This document shows, in pieces, positions 37,321 to 48,488 of a stretch of DNA of 64,000 nucleotides (position 1 is the first letter of the stretch; each line of letters opens with the position of its first letter). The notes below the pieces were generated by a model. That model did no database searches and was not told the origin of the DNA. It was given only the letters and a program-made list of their open reading frames with translations. The DNA lies in the NCBI GenBank assembly GCA_963921425.1, contig OY992836.1:19361614-19425613 (forward strand), read 5' to 3'. Source of the DNA: Dryas octopetala (taxonomy: Eukaryota; Streptophyta; Magnoliopsida; Rosales; Rosaceae). The position numbers and the translations under genes were made by a program.

Positions 37321-37945
37321 GTAACTTACAACTTACTACACGACACATAAACGGTTAAAATATTACAATATACAAATATTGCACCAAAACAAATCTTTGT
37401 TTCTTACTTTCTGGATTTTGGTCTGCTATATATATGCCCCACCTTTTGCAAAATGAAGTGAAAATCTAAGGTAAATCTAGGAGAATTACCTTTGCTACAA
37501 GTTATGTATCTACCATCTACTCTAAGATTTTCAAGTTTCATCTACAATATAGGAATTATTCATCATATCATGCATTCTCCACCCGCAGTGCTGATACATA
37601 AAATTTTAGGGAAATTTTTTTAAAACAGACTTCAACTTTACTGTCTTTATCTTTTGTTTCAATTTACAGTATGAATATGGGTTGTACTAATATGCTTCCT
37701 TAACTTTATTTTTTATGCTAATATCTCACTTCTGCCAATTCGTTTGTAAATTTCGTCCAAAAATGATCACATTTCACGCACGTGATCACTTTTTCAAGAG
37801 TAAATTCATCATTCCACAAGTAATACAAGTACAAAGAAATCAAACTACTTCACTAACAAAATGGACAAATTAGCTTCAGAATTAAAGTTAAAGGAGCACA
37901 TTGATACAACTCATAATACGTATTCTGAATTGACACGTGAGTCTT
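37321..37945. other. Short gap between hAT element and hAT-type MITE
   Basis: No feature recognised. Confidence 0.5.
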
Positions 37946-38640
37946 AGGGCCAGTTTGGTATTGCTGTGAGAAAAACATCTGTGAAGTAAAACAGCTGGGA
38001 AATAAAATCAGCTGTAAAGTAGAGTAGTTGAGTGTTTGGTAAACTATGTTTTCAAAAGTGCTGTGAGTGCAAAAAACAGTATCAAAGTGTTTGGTAAATG
38101 TTAATATAAAAATGATGTGACTGTGTATAATTACTAAAATGGACATGATTCTGAAAATGCATTTCACTTATTTGTTTGGTAAAAATAAAATGTTTTTTTT
38201 ACTTGTTTTTGAAATTTTTGACTACAAATTTTTATTAGCATTAATTTTTCTAAGAACAACATTATTAAATAAGTATGCCTATTATTTTTTTAGGTATATT
38301 ATAATTTTAATCGTATAAATAAAATATAATAATTAATGATCACAATATAAAATATAACTAACAATGGACATATTTTTTTAATTTAAAATAAATAAATAAA
38401 AATTATAGAAATCAATAAGGGTATTATGAGTAAAATAAAATATTCATTGTTGCTGTGAGTCACTGCAGTTTTCAAAAGCACCTAGAAATCTGCTTTCTGT
38501 TTTTGCTGTGGGGAGTTGAGAATTGTGAGAAAAAACAGTTTTTTTTTTTTTTTTACCAAACACCAAAACTGCTATAGGTGATTGAGAATTGTCATTCACA
38601 GCAGCTTTTGAGTCCTTCACCACAATCCCAAACAGGGCCT
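37946..38640. mobile_element. hAT-type MITE, about 0.7 kb
   Basis: The left end AGGGCCAGTTTGGTATTGCT and the right end, read on the other strand AGGCCCTGTTTGGGATTGTG, are inverted. Nearby inner copies of TTTGGTAAA / TTTACCAAA and CAGC-rich stretches also mirror each other. The flanks GAGTCTT and AAGTCAT share AGTC..T, a decayed duplication. The AGGGCC..GTTTGG end is typical of plant hAT-derived MITEs. No frame. Confidence 0.65.
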
Positions 38641-39271
38641 AAGTCATTCTTAAAAACATTTCCTGAAATTATATTAAAATTCTTAATCAAGTAATGCTAC
38701 TTGTAACATTTCTAATTTGCTAAATAATTTTAACGCAGATATCAGATTTTCCATCTCTTAGAATGAAGCATGTGGAACTTCAATATCATGAATCAATTTG
38801 GGCCAGTCTCTTGCTTTCAATGTTGCAAGTCGGCCCAATGTTTGACTAGGCTTGGGCTAGCCCACTCAGCTTACATGGCCCGAGCTAATTCCATGGGCCT
38901 AGATGCTTAACGTGATCATACCACCACCAAACAATAAAACTGTCCTTACCTGTTGATCACATATCTTCAAACTCAACTGAAACAAATTGTATTGTATTGT
39001 ATATTTGTATTATGTATTATGTATTATGTATTATTATTACAACGGAAAGATTACAAAAAGAAAATAAAAAAATAAATAAAACTTGTTATTATATAATTTT
39101 CGCGGTCTCGACGGTTTGAATTGCATTGTTCTACTTTCAGGCAGTCAACTCCTCAACCCCATGTCCATAAAAATTGAAAAAAACAATCTCAATCTCTCTC
39201 TCTCTCTCTACTCTGCCATTGAAACCCTAGCTAGCGACCAGTCCAAAACCCAACACCACAATTCCACAAAG
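38641..39271. other. Promoter and leader of the MKK6-type gene
   Basis: Contains a CT-rich leader (39190-39210) and a telo-box-like AAACCCTA at about 39221, a motif common just upstream of growth-related plant genes. No TATA box chosen. Confidence 0.45.
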
Positions 39272-42200
39272 ATGAAGATAAAGACGCCATTGAAGCAACT
39301 CAAGCTCTCTGTTCCCGCTCAGGAAACCGCCATCACCAATTTCTTGTGAGTAGTAACTCCATTTGTAAAGGAAGTGACTTTTTCAATATTGAAAAAAATT
39401 GTAGATTTTTGGAACCTTGTATCTTTCCACTACTAGCTGAAAGTATTTATAATTTTAGGTTATCAGTGTATATGGAAAATTCATAATTTGGTACTTGATA
39501 GGAAACTACCATAATTTGGGGACTTGATAAATTTGATTACCTAATAATATTAATTAGTTTCCTTAAATCGCCTTTTTTTTTTAGTGGCAATTCTCTCTTT
39601 CTATTTAGGTTTGTGGATCTATGAAAATGTCCCTGCTTTTGTAACCAAAAAAAAATTCGGGCTCTATAAATTACAGTGCTTTATGTTGTTGAATTTCAGG
39701 ACTGCTAGTGGTACATTTCACGATGGCGATCTGCTTCTAAACCAGAAAGGGTTGCGGTTCATATCTGAAGAGAAGGAGGCCCGCGTAAGTTTTAATCTAA
39801 TTACCATAAAAGGAATTGAACCCATTTTTATTTTACATTGATGTTGAAGAGTTCTATTTTCAATTACCAATTATCAATCTTCTTCATCTGATCCTCATTT
39901 CTATGGCATATTAGTTTTGCCCCAGATGGGCTTAATAGTCTATTGCCACTTGACCATTTGGTATATTTCTCTTCCGATATGGGTCTTTAGGAGTGATCGA
40001 ATTCAGAGATTTTGTGGTTTCCTAGGAACTTGGGTGATGAGGGATAGTGGCATAAGAAATTAGTGGCTAGTGCTTCATTTTGTTAATCTTCGAATTGCGG
40101 AATCCTGACCAGTAAAAGTTCAGGAAGATCATGGAAAGGAGTTGGTTTTGCATTTGAATCTTTCAGTGTTCTTGGGTGGATTAAAATGTCTGAAATTGTC
40201 CATCCAACCCATTAGTAATAAAGTGCATAAATCATATGCTTGTGGATAAACCTCTGAGGATTGATCTCTCATTTTTAAGTTAGCAAAGTTGAATTCTCAT
40301 GTTTGTGTGTAGTTTTGCATGCTGCCATGAACACATGCTCGATATTCTCGTATTTTGATGTATATTTTGGCTATTATATGCACAGCTATGTTCTTGTTAA
40401 TGTTTTCATAATATTTTTTTCCCTTTCTTACTATATTGTCTATAGCCTCATTTATTATTATTTTTGATTGCCTTTTTTGCTTATTTGAACAGCCTTCTGA
40501 CAGCAAGGAGCTCAATTTTGAATTTTCATTGGAAGACCTTGAGACTATCAAAGTCATTGGGAAAGGAAGTGGTGGTGTTGTACAACTTGTTCGTCATAAA
40601 TGGGTTGGAAACCTATTAGCCTTGAAGGTCACTATACTAGCAACTTTCTTACCTTCTTCGACTTGCCTCTATTGTGTTCTGTCAATTTATCTGTTTCTTC
40701 TGTTATGCAAATTTATATGGCCCTGTCTCAAAGTGATGTGTTATGCATATTAGTGCGAGTTATGTAGTGGTGAAAGAGGAAGGGAAAACAAAAGCTCTCT
40801 GTAGTTCCATTTACTACTTCTAGTTTGGTGACTCTTTAAAATTAAATTTCAAAATGTTGATGGAGGTTATGGAAATTGTTTTAGTAAAGACTTGGGTAGA
40901 TTGTAATCCTCATTATCCATTTTTCTCTCTCATTCTAATACTTGTATTCACATCTTTCTCTTACCTCAGATATAAATGTGGTTCTTCTTTTCAGTTCAGT
41001 GTTACATAAGATAAATATCTGACATAATTAGGATATTGTTCTTATAGTTCAGGAAGTTAGATAAGTGTGTATTACTAGGAATTCTTTTCTGTTATGCTTT
41101 ACAGGTCATCCAGATGAACATACAAGAGGAAATTCGTAAACAGATTGTGCAGGAGCTGAAAATAAACCAAGCAGCACAATGTCCACATGTGGTGGTTTGT
41201 TACCACTCCTTCTATCACAATGGAGCCATTTCTCTTGTGTTAGAATACATGGATCGTGGATCTCTTGCAGATGTGATCAGACAAGTTAAAACAATTCTTG
41301 AACCATATCTTGCAGTCGTTTGTAAGCAGGTATATGAGCTTATCACTTTTTAATTAATTGTGTAGCCTAAAATCACTTGCAATGTTTTGAAGAAGAAGAA
41401 GTCATTTGTTCCCCTGAGCTAAAAGATCTATACTTGTGCATCAGGTTTTACAAGGTCTTGTCTACTTGCACAATGAAAGGCATGTAATACATAGAGACAT
41501 AAAGCCATCCAATCTGCTAGTAAACCACAAAGGGGAGGTGAAGATTACTGATTTTGGTGTGAGTGCTTCACTAGCTAGCTCTATGGGTCAAAGAGACACT
41601 TTTGTTGGTACTTACAATTACATGTCGGTAAGTGACGGTCTGTCTCTCCGTTTTATATTTTTTTCACATGTAATACATTGAACTGGCTGGTTTTTTTCAT
41701 CTTTGCTCTGGAGCTCAAAACTATTGTCTTTGTTTTCAAGCCTAGCGCACGCTACAGATAAATGCAGAATATGAATTATGAAACCATGATATTAATTTCT
41801 CTTTCAGCCGGAGAGAATTAGCGGGAGTACTTATGACTATAGCAGTGATATTTGGAGTTTGGGCTTGGTAGTACTTGAGTGTGCTATCGGGAGGTTTCCT
41901 TACATGCAATCTGAAGATCAACAAAGCTGGCCAAGCTTTTATGAGCTTTTGGAGGCAATTGTGGAAAGCCCACCACCTACTGCCCCAGCAGATCAATTCT
42001 CCCCAGAGTTCTGTTCATTTGTGTCTGCCTGGTAATCAGTTATTTGCATACATTCTTCACCTTTTATATATCTAACTGCAATGCGACTGCTTATATTCCT
42101 CATTGCATTTGCAGCATACAGAAGGACCCTCGAGACAGATCATCATCTTTGGACCTTTTGGTTAGTAAGCTGTTTTTTTCTTTTTCCTTTTCTAATATAT

Positions 42201-42346
42201 GAATTTTTTGCTTCAGTCAGCAATTTGATACCAAATTCACTTTATCCTTTCAGAGTCACCCCTTCATCAAAAAGTTTGAAGACAAAGACATTGATCTTGA
42301 GATTCTGGTGGGTAGCTTGGAACCTCCTGTAAATTTTCCTAGATAG
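39272..42346 (+). CDS. MKK6: MAP kinase kinase, group A, MKK6/ANQ type
   Basis: Dual-specificity kinase that phosphorylates MAP kinases; MKK6/NQK1 is known for control of cytokinesis (phragmoplast expansion) downstream of ANP/NPK1. Exons: 39272-39345, 39700-39784, 40493-40627, 41105-41329, 41445-41627, 41808-42031, 42115-42160, 42254-42346; they join to 354 residues. Seen: MAPK docking site at the N-terminus ([11 protein letters not shown]), Gly loop GKGSGG (76-81), catalytic Lys98, [10 protein letters not shown] (189 on), DFGVS (209 on), and the plant activation-loop pattern S/T-x5-S/T as Ser219..Thr225 in SMGQRDT. Later come [20 protein letters not shown] and a C-terminal [15 protein letters not shown]. 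Group A placement rests on the close match to MKK6 across all blocks. A possible alternative last exon lies at 42891-42965. Confidence 0.95.
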
Positions 42347-42890
42347 TTTGTCCTGTAGTGTAATTTTGAGGATATAATGTTTTCATTCATATGTACGGGT
42401 GTTAAGTTTTGATCAAACATAACACTAATACTCTTGTAGTAACTAAGCAGTTCGCAGAATTTACAATGAGCAACTTGATGAGAAATGCTCATCTTATTGG
42501 TGCTGCAATGTAATTTTTCATTACTACTCTTTGGTGCTACAATTTATGTGGTTCATCATATAGTCATGAAAAAACATAGAGCTGGAAGATGTGAAAGCAT
42601 TCCTACTGATATATGGTTATTGGTTTTCATTTTTACACAGTTAGAATGAAATCTTTATACTTAATCTGGTCAATATTCAATCCATGCTTGTGAGGTAAAG
42701 AGTCCCTCTATCATTTAAATTTCCCCAAACAATTTAAAATCCCAATTGCAAAACAAAATTCAGACATGTTGGTTGTTGGTACTGTGATGAACTAAAGGTG
42801 CCAAGCTACATATGTCCACCATAACAAGATGACGTCAGTGAAATCACATTGATTTTCATTTCATATTTAAATACCCTTTTCAAATTTTAG

Positions 42891-42965
42891 CTGGAAGAAT
42901 ATAATGAATGGCAGAGGTTATTTGGGGATGTGGTTACCGAAGAAGAGGAACAACCGAACAAGTGA
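42891..42965 (+). other. Candidate alternative last exon of MKK6 (acidic tail)
   Basis: After an acceptor TTCAAATTTTAG, 24 codons read LEEYNEWQRLFGDVVTEEEE, then QPNK and a TGA stop. Exon 8 of MKK6 has an internal in-frame donor at 42308 (ATTCTG before GTGGGTAG). Splicing it to 42891 keeps the frame and would replace the usual ending ([12 protein letters not shown]) with this acidic tail. No transcript evidence is available here; chance is possible for so short a frame. Confidence 0.35.
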
Positions 42966-44288
42966 TACAGATAGGGGTGGTGGGATGGGATGGGGTCCAG
43001 CCGGCAAGGTATGTTTCTGTGGGCTTTATATAAAAAACCATTAAATTATATATACAAGATTCAGAGGTCCAACATATTAGAAATTGGCATTTGGCAATTG
43101 TCAATTTGGCATGGATAAGATTACAAAAATCAACATGGTAATGGTAGCAGTAGGAGCAGCATGTGGTGGCCATTTGAGTGCCCATCAAAATACCAACCAA
43201 AATCCAATCATCATCACCTGTGCTTTAGTCAACCTCCTTATCCAAATTAAATTAATAATAAACAAATCTTATAATTTAAACTAGACTTGGCCCCCTGTTT
43301 TATATTTCTTTTTTCTTTTTTCTTTCTATGAAAAGTAGCACATTGAATCTCGACGTGGGTTAATAGGCTTAATAGCTAATACTTATTATTATGGCACTGT
43401 ATCTTTTGTGACTTTGTCCTTCCAGGACTTTCATTATATTAATCTTTTATGGATTAATTTTAAATATAGGGCCATCTTTCTTATTAAGCTGACTATGAGG
43501 ATTAATCAATATTGTTAGATTTAAAAACCATAATAATGATGAGGATGAACATTGAGCCCCAATGGCGTAATGTTCACCCATGACTAAGGAAGCTTTCAAA
43601 GAGGGAAATTTCAAGGTCAAAGGACAAAGAAGGAAGCAAACATAACCAAAGGTAGCCCAAGCATTGCCCAACTAAGTACAGAGAAACAGGGTTTTTCATG
43701 GTAAAACTTGTGTCAAAGACAAATGAAATTTGTACCCATTTCAACTGTGAAAATGGAGACAAATTGAACTATTTGGACTGTACCCCATTACAACGTATGC
43801 AAAACAAGACTTGGTTGAATTATACACCCATATACGCCAAAAATCATAAGGGTTTCTGTTAAATTTAAAACGATTCCCGTTGCCTCTGGAGAAAAACTTT
43901 TACTGGTCGATGCCTTTGAAACCCTTTTTTCTTTTTTTTTAATTTTTTATACTTTGATGCCTTGAAACATGAAAATATGGAAACCTGTCATGGCTTTATG
44001 GGGCAAAGGTGCCTTAGATGGTGACCTCAGTTTCAACCCGAGAGAGAGAGAGAGAGGGTGACTCAGATAGTCAGATATGGATGTCTTTAAATTTAGACCT
44101 TATCCTCTTTTCTAGTAATATGGGAAAGCAAATAAATTTAGACCATAAGGAGGTGATAATGACAAAGTTTGGGATAAAGCGTTATAGACAAACAAATATA
44201 AAAAATAGTAACAGAGAATAGAATAGTCAGTGACTCAGTGTTATCCATTTCTTCATTATAACAAGAAGTATTTTATCCCACAAAGGCG

Positions 44289-44299
44289 TATATATATAT
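44289..44299 (+). promoter_or_regulatory. Probable TATA box of the OXS3-like gene
   Basis: A TATATATATAT run about 100 bases before the ATG. Confidence 0.5.
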
Positions 44300-44397
44300 G
44301 CTCCCTCAAAAAGGACCTGTTGGAAAGAAATTCTATTCTACCAAATCTTCAATACTAAGACTAAGATTTCTTCTTCTTCTTCTTCTTTTCTCTGAAA

Positions 44398-45042
44398 ATG
44401 GGTCATCAAGAAACAAGGAAAATCTTTGGAAATCAAAATAGAAAAGAAACAGATGCTTATGATCAAGGTGGGCAGGTCAATTGGGTGATCAAGGAAGACC
44501 CTGATGAAGATATTTGTGACTCAAGATCCATTGAATCATCTCTGGAGAATTCAATAAACTCCATGGCATCATCATCATCATCTTCATCAGATTTGGTTGA
44601 GGATGCATCTTCCTCTGCATCACATTCATCATCATCAACATCATTGTCTTCATCACCACCTTCAAATGGGCCTCTTTATGAACTGTCTGAGCTAATGATC
44701 CATCTCCCTATGAGGTAAATATTAATTACTATTAGTTTTGCTATGATATATTCTAAAGTGTTGGAGGTGGACATTGAATTTTGATTAGTGGTTTTTTACA
44801 TATGCAGGAGAGGTTTATCTAAGTATTATCAAGGGAAGTCCCAATCTTTCACATCTCTAGCAAGTGTGAAGAGCTTGGAAGACCTTGCAAAGAAGGTGTC
44901 ACCTTATAGAAGGAAAATCATGCCATGCAAGAGCTATGGAGGGGGTTTAGATGGTCACAATAAATCATTTAGTCCTAAAGCCATTATCTCAAAGAAAGCT
45001 ACAAGAGGATCTTTCTTATATTCCATAAGTAAGAGAGTTTGA
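44398..45042 (+). CDS. OXS3: OXS3-like stress-tolerance protein
   Basis: Two exons, 44398-44714 and 44808-45042, joined through a split Arg codon to 183 residues. The middle is a long Ser run with acidic spots (residues about 55-90), partly encoded by TCA/TCT repeats. The C-terminal half holds the family's conserved block [20 protein letters not shown], then [14 protein letters not shown]. Oxidative Stress 3 of Arabidopsis is a nuclear-speckle, chromatin-associated protein giving tolerance to heavy metals and oxidative stress. The ATG follows a CTT-rich leader. Low-complexity N-terminal half is expected for this family. Assignment rests on the C-terminal block. Confidence 0.88.
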
Positions 45043-46136
45043 GGAAATTTATTGGGTAGCTCTAGCCATATCCCTGTACAAAAGAATTTCTGATGCGCAT
45101 ACCTTTAGGACTTGGATATGGTTATCATATTGCAGTTAGGTTTTGATCTGGGCTTTTTGTATGCCATGACATAATTATTGTTTTAAATTAACATTTTGAG
45201 ACTTTACAATTTCAATTGTTTATTATTTATTTAGTTTTTGACTTTAATGAAGAACACTTTTAAGATTCTTAAAAGAAAAAATATATATATATAAGAAAAG
45301 TTTGCCTTATTGATGGATGAATGAGATTCTCCCAAACTCGAAATGAAATGAAAGATGAGAAATTTACATATGATGTGAGATAACGTTTAAAAGTTGATCA
45401 TAAAGCATTTGGATACTCATAATTAACGCATTAACGTTTAAATGTTCTTTCTTATCTCGTACCTCTATTTTGCATTGGAAAAATTTTGCTCCGGTGATTA
45501 TCACTTCCAAATTCTTTATGGTCTAAACTCTAAAAGCTTCTTATCGATTTACTAGGCAAAGTACTGAAGCGACAGCACATATATATGAATGAATGCCTTG
45601 TTTATTGCATTTATGCTGTGTTTAATTAACCCTGGAAAGGAGCCTTACAAAACTCTGAACATGAGTTGGCATCTGAAAATCCATCACCTCTCCCATTGGC
45701 ATTATATTTTATAGGAGTGGTAGGTGTTCGACTTAAAGGCTCAAAGCCTCAAGTGGCTGCATGTGATGCATTCTCATGATTTTTCATCACTCTAATTAGA
45801 ATGTGTTTATTCGAAAACGATAGGTCACTTCATTATAACCAACTAGGTAATCGTTTTTCATTAAGATTTAGGAGATACAAGAACGAGAAGAACTGAAGAA
45901 CCCAATTCAAACAAGTTTAATTTGTTGAGTCGTTCCAGTTGAACCACAAATTGGCTCACTTACCCCAATTTTTTCTTTAAAATTCTTATTTCTCATTTAA
46001 CTCTTTTTTTTTCCCACAATTCTCCCCATAATCTTAAAATAAATAAATAAATAAAACTCCACCCTTAACCCTTCCCCTCCTTGTACCTTGGCCAGCATAT
46101 GGTGCGAGCTTTTGTTTGGAAGTTTGTAAAAACTAA
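45043..46136. other. Gap downstream of the OXS3-like gene
   Basis: 3' UTR at the start; otherwise nothing recognised. Confidence 0.5.
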
Positions 46137-46812
46137 AAAGAATAAGGCTCAAGTACTTTTATATCCATCAATTATAGGGTCTATTTTAAATTAATCCACG
46201 AACTATAAAACATTTCAAATTCCTTTATTAACTAACTAAAAACATACAAAATGGTTCATCCGTTAGAGAATTCGTCAAAAGGACTGTTCAGTGTCATGCT
46301 GAACATAGTCCACTAAACCTTCTTAAACACTAATTCTCATAATATCTAACAAAAAATCAACCTTTGCACTGTATAAGATTCAATTTGCAGTGGAAATCAT
46401 GGACAAAACTATTGCGTGAACAGAAAACCCTAATTTCGATGGTTAAATGCATTATTTTTAGCCTTTAGAACAAAAACTCGATTTTTTTAATTTTTGGGGC
46501 AGAAGGGGAGAAAGTGGTGGCCCATGTCAGAGTTAGGTGCCATGCATGTGTCATCGTGGAATAGGCGAAAAATTATTTTGTAGTCAAACTCATTTTTGCC
46601 CCTACCAGTCAATGTCACGTCCATAAAAATGTTAAATGGATTACGTCTAGCGTGGCACTTAACGGTCACTTTGACAAAATCCCTAACAGATGAAATAATC
46701 CGTATATTTTTGTTAGTTAATAGGGAATTTTAAATATTTTATAATTCGTAAATCAACTTGAAATAGACCCTATAAAATTGGTGGATGTAAGTGTATTTGA
46801 GTCAAAGAATAA
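46137..46812. mobile_element. Mutator-like MITE with perfect 9-bp target duplication
   Basis: The element spans 46146-46803 (658 bp), flanked by AAAGAATAA at 46137-46145 and 46804-46812. The left end GGCTCAAGTACTTTTATATC and the right end, read on the other strand GACTCAAATACACTTACATC, continue as inverted arms of about 100 bases through TATAGGGTCTATTT, TTTCAAATTCC / TTTAAAATTCC and ATTAACTAAC. A 9-bp duplication plus long arms is the Mutator signature. No transposase frame. Confidence 0.85.
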
Positions 46813-47162
46813 TGAGGGATAAGTGAAAAAACATAAAATATATGTCACCAAAAAAAAACATTAAGATATAAAAATCAATGAATTGCGAAGTGCATATCAA
46901 ACGACAAGTTTTATAATTTTTGAAAGACTGCCAAAAAAATGACATGTCGTTTATAGAGGAGGGGCAATATAGAAAGCGACAGTTTTTTTAATTGGAAGCT
47001 TTTTTGTTTTAAGCCCACAGGCCCCACACTCCCAAGTCCAAACGCCAAAAGTCTGGACTCACGTCGATCTTTGTTGCGTTTTTGTTCTCTTTCTAAATCT
47101 CCCGATATGAGCAATTCTTTGTAATTCGAAGAAGGATATATGCATGATTGTATAGTAGACCA
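46813..47162. other. Gap between MULE and ArgRS 3' end
   Basis: Presumably the ArgRS 3' UTR and its downstream flank. Nothing else seen. Confidence 0.5.
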
Positions 47163-48440
47163 TCATATCTTGTAAACAGGTCTGATTCCAAGAAGGTCAA
47201 AGCATTTCCTCATCACCGTGGCTGTTGCTTCACAAAGCAAGAGTCGGCTCGTTTCCTCTGCAGACCCGACAACCTGCCCAATTTTACAAAGCAAAGAAAT
47301 TGAATAAGATTTTTGTGATTGTATTCAACTCAATCTCATGTAAATTTATCAAATTCACTAGATATACTAGACATTTACAGCTTTTCTGGCATTTTGCTCA
47401 GGAAGGTAAGAGGCAAATGAACAACCATTTTGGAGTAGGACCCACCAATAAGATGTTATCATTCTACTATTGACTAAAAGGTTTAGAAAACTCCTATCAA
47501 ACACCATTGTTGAGTTTACAGTTTGCTTCGCTTCCCCCCAGATAAGTGACATTATTGATACTCATCAACGTAATAAACAATGAGACAAGTAATTGTGGAT
47601 GATACCTGGCAATTAGAATAGAACTTTTTAGTAAAGATTTCTGATAAATTATATAGGTATTCGCACAACACATTTGGCAATAGATTGGTGCAGGCCTCCT
47701 CCACGACCTGAAAAGTGAAAGGGAAATGCAACTGTCAGATCCACACATATCATAACAGTAATAAAAGAAGACAAGCAAAGGTCAAAAGGAAGGCAGCAAT
47801 CAGTTCCATTTATGCATGTCCCATACCTCAGAAAACTGCAGCAAATGGAGTACCAATTCACGCTCACCCACATGCTCCAAAAGAATTTCCCCTGTCTGCC
47901 TCAAACAAAAAATCGCATAAGACATTCAGACATCATCCATCAGTTGCAGTGGCCTTGGGGCTCAGAAAAATCTATCTCCTGTAGGAGGTTTAAAATATTT
48001 GCCTCTTGATCGAAACCCACATGTAGTGGGATAGAAGTTTTGGGTCAACAGTATTCAGAATACATATACATAAATAATAAGCATATTGACCTCATTTGAG
48101 CACATGCATGTGGGTATATAGGCCTAATATATGTATAGTATGCAGTAGGACTAACCAAGTAGATCAGAAATAATGTGACATAATGCAACTGAACTTACTT
48201 TTTTCAATTCCTCTATGTTCTTGCCAGATTTCCTTATTATCGAGCAGATCCGAGCATGAGCATAGAGCAAGTACACCGCAGTGTTTCCCTGCTCAAATAG
48301 TTTTGGAACAGTAGGACAGATACAGCATTAGTGCAGAGTTTAATGCATATAAGAAAATTAATTTGAACAAATATATTTCATAGACCATCAAATTTAATTT
48401 TGTCAATATTTTAAAGGGAGGTGAGAGGGAGAGAGGGAGA

Positions 48441-48488
<48 letters not shown>

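Larger units (their letters stand above)
42347..44397. other. Gap between MKK6 and OXS3-like genes
   Basis: Beyond the MKK6 3' end and the candidate exon at 42891-42965 no gene is supported. A GA repeat lies at 44040-44056 and the OXS3 promoter occupies the last part. Confidence 0.5.

Noticed and set aside
32246-37332. Perfect 8-bp target duplication for the large hAT element
   Set aside because: The flanking octamers GTTACAAC and GTAACTTA do not match well; a 7-of-8 match (CTTACAAC) lies four bases off. Reported only as uncertain.
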